Part shown: positions 6,380-9,436 of the stretch, piece after piece
Layout of the letters: each line of letters begins with the position of its first letter
How positions within the stretch are numbered: position 1 is the first letter of the stretch
Source: JAFALX01 sp050734185
Lineage (GTDB): Bacteria > Chloroflexota > Dormibacteria > Aeolococcales > Aeolococcaceae
Direction of reading: 5' to 3'
NCBI GenBank assembly: GCA_050734185.1
Contig: JBOHUE010000118.1
Span: forward strand, 1 to 9,436
Length of the DNA stretch: 9,436 nucleotides
Translations under genes and position numbers: made by a program
The notes under the pieces: generated by a model
Told to the model about the DNA's origin: nothing
What the model saw: the letters and a program-made list of their open reading frames with translations, nothing else
Database searches by the model: none

Positions 6380-7207
6380 ATGCGCGTCGACCTGCCCCAG
6401 GGCACGATCACCTACAGCGTCGCCGGTCCGGCGGAGAGCGCCTCGCCACCGGTGGTCTTCGTGCACGGATTGCTCGTGGACAGCAGGCTGTGGACCAGCG
6501 TCGCTGAGGACCTCGCGCATCGAGGCATTCGGAGCTACCTGCCGAACTGGCCCACCGGATCCCACCCGATCGCGATGCACGACGACGCCGACCTGAGCCC
6601 TCGCGGAATCGCCCGGATCATCATCGGGTTTCTTGCCGCCCTGGACCTGACCGACGTCACGCTCGTCGGCAACGACACGGGGGGTGCCCTCTGTCAGTAC
6701 GTGATCGACACTGATCACAGCCGGATCGGGCGGCTCGTGCTGACCAACTGCGATGCCTTCGATGTGTTCCCGCCACCGGAGTTCGCGGCCCTGATCAAGG
6801 TCGGCAGTCACGCTGCGCTGATCAAACCGATGCTCGAGGCTCTGAAGCTGACCTCGCTCCGGCACCGCAAGAACGTCTACGGCGGAACGTTTGCCGGCCC
6901 GCCGGACGCGAAGATCACGCGCAGCTGGATCGAGCCCGGCATCCGCGACCGGAGGATTCGACGCGACACCGCCAAGCTCCTCGGCACCATGAAGCCCGGC
7001 GATCTCCTCGATGTCTCGACCAGGCTCGCGAACTTCACCAAGCCGGTGCGGCTGGTCTGGGGAGACGAGGATCCGTTCTTCTCGATCGCCCTCGCAGAGC
7101 GACTCGCCGCTGCCTTTCCCGATTCCACCCTCACACCCGTCCGAGGTGGCCACACCTTCATCTCGATGGAGTTCCCGGAGCCGGTTGCCGAGGTGATAGC
7201 TCGCTGA
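6380..7207 (+). CDS. Alpha/beta hydrolase with an aspartate nucleophile (dehalogenase/epoxide hydrolase-like)
   Basis: A 275-residue single-domain alpha/beta-hydrolase. The oxyanion-loop motif is VVFVHGLLVDSRLW (25-38). The nucleophile elbow reads LVGNDTGGAL, so Asp99 takes the place of Ser, as in haloalkane dehalogenases and epoxide hydrolases. The acid is probably Asp231 in LVWGDEDPF, and the base is His258 in GGHTFIS, giving a complete Asp-Asp-His triad. A helical cap lies at about residues 130-200. No signal peptide is present, so it is cytoplasmic. The exact substrate cannot be read from sequence; many actinobacterial hydrolases with this elbow are of unknown specificity. The gene is divergent from the CbiA-like operon. 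ATG 6380 has only a closely spaced AGGA (3 nt away), and a TAAGCT box at 6363-6368 would give a very short leader. Its last 50 nt overlap the end of the convergent DUF1801 gene. Confidence 0.88.
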   Translation: MRVDLPQGTITYSVAGPAESASPPVVFVHGLLVDSRLWTSVAEDLAHRGIRSYLPNWPTGSHPIAMHDDADLSPRGIARIIIGFLAALDLTDVTLVGNDTGGALCQYVIDTDHSRIGRLVLTNCDAFDVFPPPEFAALIKVGSHAALIKPMLEALKLTSLRHRKNVYGGTFAGPPDAKITRSWIEPGIRDRRIRRDTAKLLGTMKPGDLLDVSTRLANFTKPVRLVWGDEDPFFSIALAERLAAAFPDSTLTPVRGGHTFISMEFPEPVAEVIAR

Positions 7208-7598
7208 CCTTGCGCCATCCGCCGGCGCGGTTGTTGGCGATGACTGCGCGAAACAGCTGCAGCAGCGCGCCCCGGTCGAGGTGGTCGTTCTCGTACACCT
7301 GAATCGCTCGCGCGGTCGCGTTGTCGTGGCCCTGGTTGATGATGCCGTGCGGGTCGGGCGCGATCGGATCGTAGATCAGGATGTTCAGGTGATCCTTGGT
7401 GCCAACGAGCGCGCAGATGTTGCCTTCCAGAACGAAATAGGGAAGCGTCGTTCGCTTGATCGTCTCCTGCACCGCCGCATCGGCCGCGTGCACCGTGTCG
7501 CGCACGCGGGCGGCCACATCCTGTTGCCAGGCCGGCAGCGATTTGACGTACGTGTCGACCCGAGCATCCTTGGCGTAGGCCGTGCGCTTGCTGGCCAC
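7158..7598 (-). CDS. DUF1801 (YdhG-like) small protein
   Basis: A 146-residue cytoplasmic protein. It matches the DUF1801 pattern: YVKSLPAWQQDVAARVRDTV near the N-terminus (about 16-35), an acidic/amphipathic helix, ETIKRTTLPYFVLEGNICAL (about 44-63), KDHLNILIYDP, then a C-terminal helix ALLQLFRAVIANN. DUF1801 proteins share a small alpha/beta fold. Bacillus YdhG has been described as frataxin-like and iron-binding, but most members have no known role. The start chosen is GTG 7598, 13 nt after the recJ stop, so the two are probably co-transcribed; the frame runs further upstream only as a shadow of recJ. No convincing Shine-Dalgarno sequence is present, and translation may be coupled to recJ. 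The C-terminal 16 codons overlap the end of the hydrolase gene on the other strand. Confidence 0.82.
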   Translation of the reverse strand: MASKRTAYAKDARVDTYVKSLPAWQQDVAARVRDTVHAADAAVQETIKRTTLPYFVLEGNICALVGTKDHLNILIYDPIAPDPHGIINQGHDNATARAIQVYENDHLDRGALLQLFRAVIANNRAGGWRKVSELSPRQPAPGTPSR

Positions 7599-7611
7599 GA
7601 GGATCGGGTCG

Positions 7612-9336
7612 TCAGCCCGTCTGAGAGGGCGCCACGGGAACGGCGACAGCTGCCGCCGCCGGCCGCAGGTCACGCAGGCGGGCGCGCACGCGCACCTGTC
7701 CCTGCCACGAGTCCATCTCGAGCGAGAAGCAGGCGTCGACGGCGCGCCCGCGCGGCAGATGCTCGGAGAGCCGCGGCTTGTGGAACGCGATCGCCTCGAG
7801 CATGCCGCCGTCGGTGCCCGCGAGCTGCACACGAGCGTGCTGCTTCTCGTTGCCGAACATCGAGGCGCCCAGCACGCGCGCACCGCGCAGCGCCAGTGTC
7901 GCCTCCGAGTTGCCGAGCCCGCACGGCTGCAGGCTCTGCAGCTCGCGGCACAGCCGCGGCGTCGCGTCGGCTGCGGTGATATCGCTATCAATGGCATAAA
8001 CTCGCTCGCGCGCGGCGCCGCCCAGCTGCGAGGCGACCGCCTCGGTCACCAGGGCGCGGAACTCGTCGAAACGCGATGCCTCGAGGCTGAAGCCCGCGGC
8101 CGCGGTGTGGCCGCCGTAGCGCAGCAGCGCGGGTGCGGCGCGGTCGAGCGCGCGCACGATATGCACCCCGGCAACGGACCGCGCCGAGCCCTTCGCCTCC
8201 ACGGGGTCAAGGCAGACGATGAACGCGGGCCGCGCATAGCGCTCGGCCAGGCGCCCGGCGACGAGCCCGACGATACCCATGGCCCAATTAGCATCGCCAA
8301 GAACGATCGCTGGTGCTTCGTCATCGAGATCGGCCACGCGCTCCTCGGCCTCGGCGACCGCGGCTGCCACCGCCGCCTGGCGCTCGCGGTTCTGAGCGTC
8401 CAGCCCCTTGGCAAGCTGGACCGCCTCGTCACCAGACTCGGCGAGGCACAAGCGGAGTGCAAGGCGGGCGTCCTCCATCCGGCCTGCCGCGTTGATGCGA
8501 GGTCCGATGGCGAAGGCGACATCGCTGGCGCGGAGATCGCCATCGATGCCGGCGACCTCGCAGAGCGCGCGCACACCGACGATGTCGCGCAGCCGCGGCA
8601 GCCCCTCGCGCACGATGCTGCGGTTCTCGCCGCGCAGCGGCATCATGTCTGCGATGGTGCCGAGCGCGGCCAGGCCCGCGGCGTCAGCCACGGCCCCCTC
8701 GGGCACCACGCCGGCCTCCTCCAATGCCTGCACCAGCTTGAAGGCGACACCGGCACCGGCGAGCCCATCGAACGGGTACTCGCTGCCGCTGAGCTTGGGG
8801 TTGATCAGCGCGTCGACGTCGGCGAGCTGCGGAGCCGTGCCGTCGGGCGCGAGCGGCAGGTGATGGTCGGTGACGATGAGCTGCATGCCACGCGGCCGCC
8901 CCGCCGCGACGTCTACGCTGCTCGTGCCGCAGTCGACGGTGATGACACAGCCGGCGCCCTGAGCGGCGAGCTCCTCGAGCGCTGCCGAGTGCAACCCGTA
9001 CCCCTCGGTCATGCGGTTGGGGATGTACGGGATGACGACCGCGCCGGCCGCGCGGAGCGCGCGCGTGAGCATGGCGCACGCCGTGACACCGTCGGCGTCG
9101 TAGTCGCCGTAGACGGCTATCGGCGTGCCGCCGGCCAGCGCCTGCCGAACAATCGCGACCGCCTCGGGCATGCCGGGGAGGAGCAGCGGATCGTGCGATG
9201 CCGGCGACCCGTCGATGAACGCCGCCGCCGAGCCGGCGTCGTGGCCGCGGGCTGCGAGAACGCGGCCGAGCACCGGGTCGAAACCCGGAAGCGGATTCCA
9301 GGTTGCGTTCTGCCAGCGGCGTGGCGCGGGGTTCAT
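7612..9336 (-). CDS. recJ: Single-stranded-DNA-specific 5'-3' exonuclease RecJ
   Basis: A full-length 574-residue RecJ, a DHH-superfamily nuclease that degrades single-stranded DNA 5' to 3' in recombinational repair (RecF pathway), mismatch repair and base excision repair. Visible motifs in order: VYGDYDADGV with Asp78, Asp80 and Asp82; VDCGTSS with Asp135; TDHH at 156-159 (DHH motif); LGTIADMMPL with Asp230; and GPRINAAGRM (278-287). WAMGIVGLVAGRLAERYARP (351-370) stands where many RecJ proteins have a His before the Gly. The DHHA1 domain is KGSARSV and YGGHTAAAGF with His410, and the C-terminal OB-like domain runs from about 440. Catalytic metal ligands appear complete. ATG 9336 is supported by AGAGGA 7 nt upstream. 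DUF1801 follows 13 nt after the stop. An 18-bp palindrome lies upstream and may be an operator. Confidence 0.97.
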   Translation of the reverse strand: MNPAPRRWQNATWNPLPGFDPVLGRVLAARGHDAGSAAAFIDGSPASHDPLLLPGMPEAVAIVRQALAGGTPIAVYGDYDADGVTACAMLTRALRAAGAVVIPYIPNRMTEGYGLHSAALEELAAQGAGCVITVDCGTSSVDVAAGRPRGMQLIVTDHHLPLAPDGTAPQLADVDALINPKLSGSEYPFDGLAGAGVAFKLVQALEEAGVVPEGAVADAAGLAALGTIADMMPLRGENRSIVREGLPRLRDIVGVRALCEVAGIDGDLRASDVAFAIGPRINAAGRMEDARLALRLCLAESGDEAVQLAKGLDAQNRERQAAVAAAVAEAEERVADLDDEAPAIVLGDANWAMGIVGLVAGRLAERYARPAFIVCLDPVEAKGSARSVAGVHIVRALDRAAPALLRYGGHTAAAGFSLEASRFDEFRALVTEAVASQLGGAARERVYAIDSDITAADATPRLCRELQSLQPCGLGNSEATLALRGARVLGASMFGNEKQHARVQLAGTDGGMLEAIAFHKPRLSEHLPRGRAVDACFSLEMDSWQGQVRVRARLRDLRPAAAAVAVPVAPSQTG

Positions 9337-9343
9337 GCGGCTG

Positions 9344-9349
9344 TCCTCT
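9344..9349 (-). promoter_or_regulatory. recJ: Ribosome binding site of recJ
   Basis: AGAGGA on the minus strand with a 7-nt spacer (CAGCCGC) to ATG 9336. It is a good Shine-Dalgarno match that fixes the recJ start. Confidence 0.7.
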
Positions 9350-9410
9350 GCGGGATCGATAGGTGGGTCAAGGACGGCACATCCGTTCTGGTGTCAGTGT
9401 ACCCGCGCAA

Positions 9411-9428
9411 GCGACAGACGTCTGTCGC
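9411..9428. repeat. Perfect 18-bp palindrome upstream of recJ, operator-like
   Basis: GCGACAGACGTCTGTCGC is identical to its own reverse complement with no spacer, a form typical of binding sites for dimeric regulators of the TetR, MarR or LexA type. It does not match the LexA boxes I know (GAAC-n4-GTTC or CTGT-n8-ACAG), although its inner part is ACAGACGTCTGT. It lies 75 bp upstream of the recJ ATG, near the window edge. The DNA between it and recJ has no clear promoter, so it may instead serve a gene outside the window. No loop and no T-tract argue against a terminator. Confidence 0.55.
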
Positions 9429-9436
9429 ACGGGCAC

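Noticed and set aside
6254..7153. 300-codon N-terminal extension of the CbiA-like frame
   Set aside because: It is antisense to the hydrolase gene; the GGAGG site and the start of homology place the true start at 6253.
7599..7997. N-terminal extension of the DUF1801 frame into recJ
   Set aside because: The sequence is Arg/Ser/Cys-rich and is another frame of recJ on the same strand; DUF1801 similarity begins only at about 7598.
9337..9436. A clear recJ promoter
   Set aside because: TTGACC and TACACT occur, but no pair has a 16-18 nt spacing, so I do not assign one.

Overview
The window is a GC-rich bacterial chromosomal segment with tightly packed genes. Codon third positions are strongly G/C-biased, which is why long spurious ORFs open opposite almost every gene. 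The content (a MoxR/VWA pair of the type annotated 'magnesium chelatase' in mycobacteria, DUF1801, a full-length RecJ, possible leaderless starts) suggests a high-GC Terrabacteria-type organism such as Actinomycetota, Chloroflexota or Dormibacterota. No rRNA or other phylogenetic marker is present, so this is an inference. I see no mobile element, CRISPR array, tRNA or rRNA.

Layout. At the left edge (about 30-398, +) is a possible small single-pass membrane protein. A block of four genes then reads right to left on the minus strand: a CbiA/CobB-type a,c-diamide synthase (6253 to 4781), a MoxR-like AAA+ ATPase (4724 to 3324), a VWA protein with an intact MIDAS (3334 to 1277) and a DUF1444-like protein (1231 to 356). 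The gaps are 56 nt, an 11-nt overlap and 45 nt, so this looks like one operon. A candidate promoter at 6334-6362 and a GC-rich 5' leader hairpin at 6285-6326 precede it. An alpha/beta hydrolase with an aspartate nucleophile (6380-7207, +) diverges from the operon. On the right, recJ (9336 to 7612) and a small DUF1801 protein (7598 to 7158) form a second minus-strand unit, with a perfect 18-bp palindrome 75 bp upstream of the recJ start codon.

How the genes may work together. The AAA+/VWA pair resembles the motor half of metal chelatases (ChlI/ChlD, CobS/CobT) and of MoxR/VWA chaperone systems. Its position directly behind a CbiA-type enzyme suggests a link to tetrapyrrole or metal-cofactor maturation, but no large chelatase subunit (CobN/ChlH) lies in the window.

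The most notable observation concerns the CbiA-like protein. It keeps the synthetase acidic residues and the glutaminase histidine, but the glutaminase nucleophile is serine instead of cysteine (Tyr-Ala-Glu-Ser-Gly-Gly), and the nearby Gly-Gly-Gly-Phe-Pro-Glu motif has also changed. It may therefore use free ammonia, or have been recruited to another task within this four-gene module.
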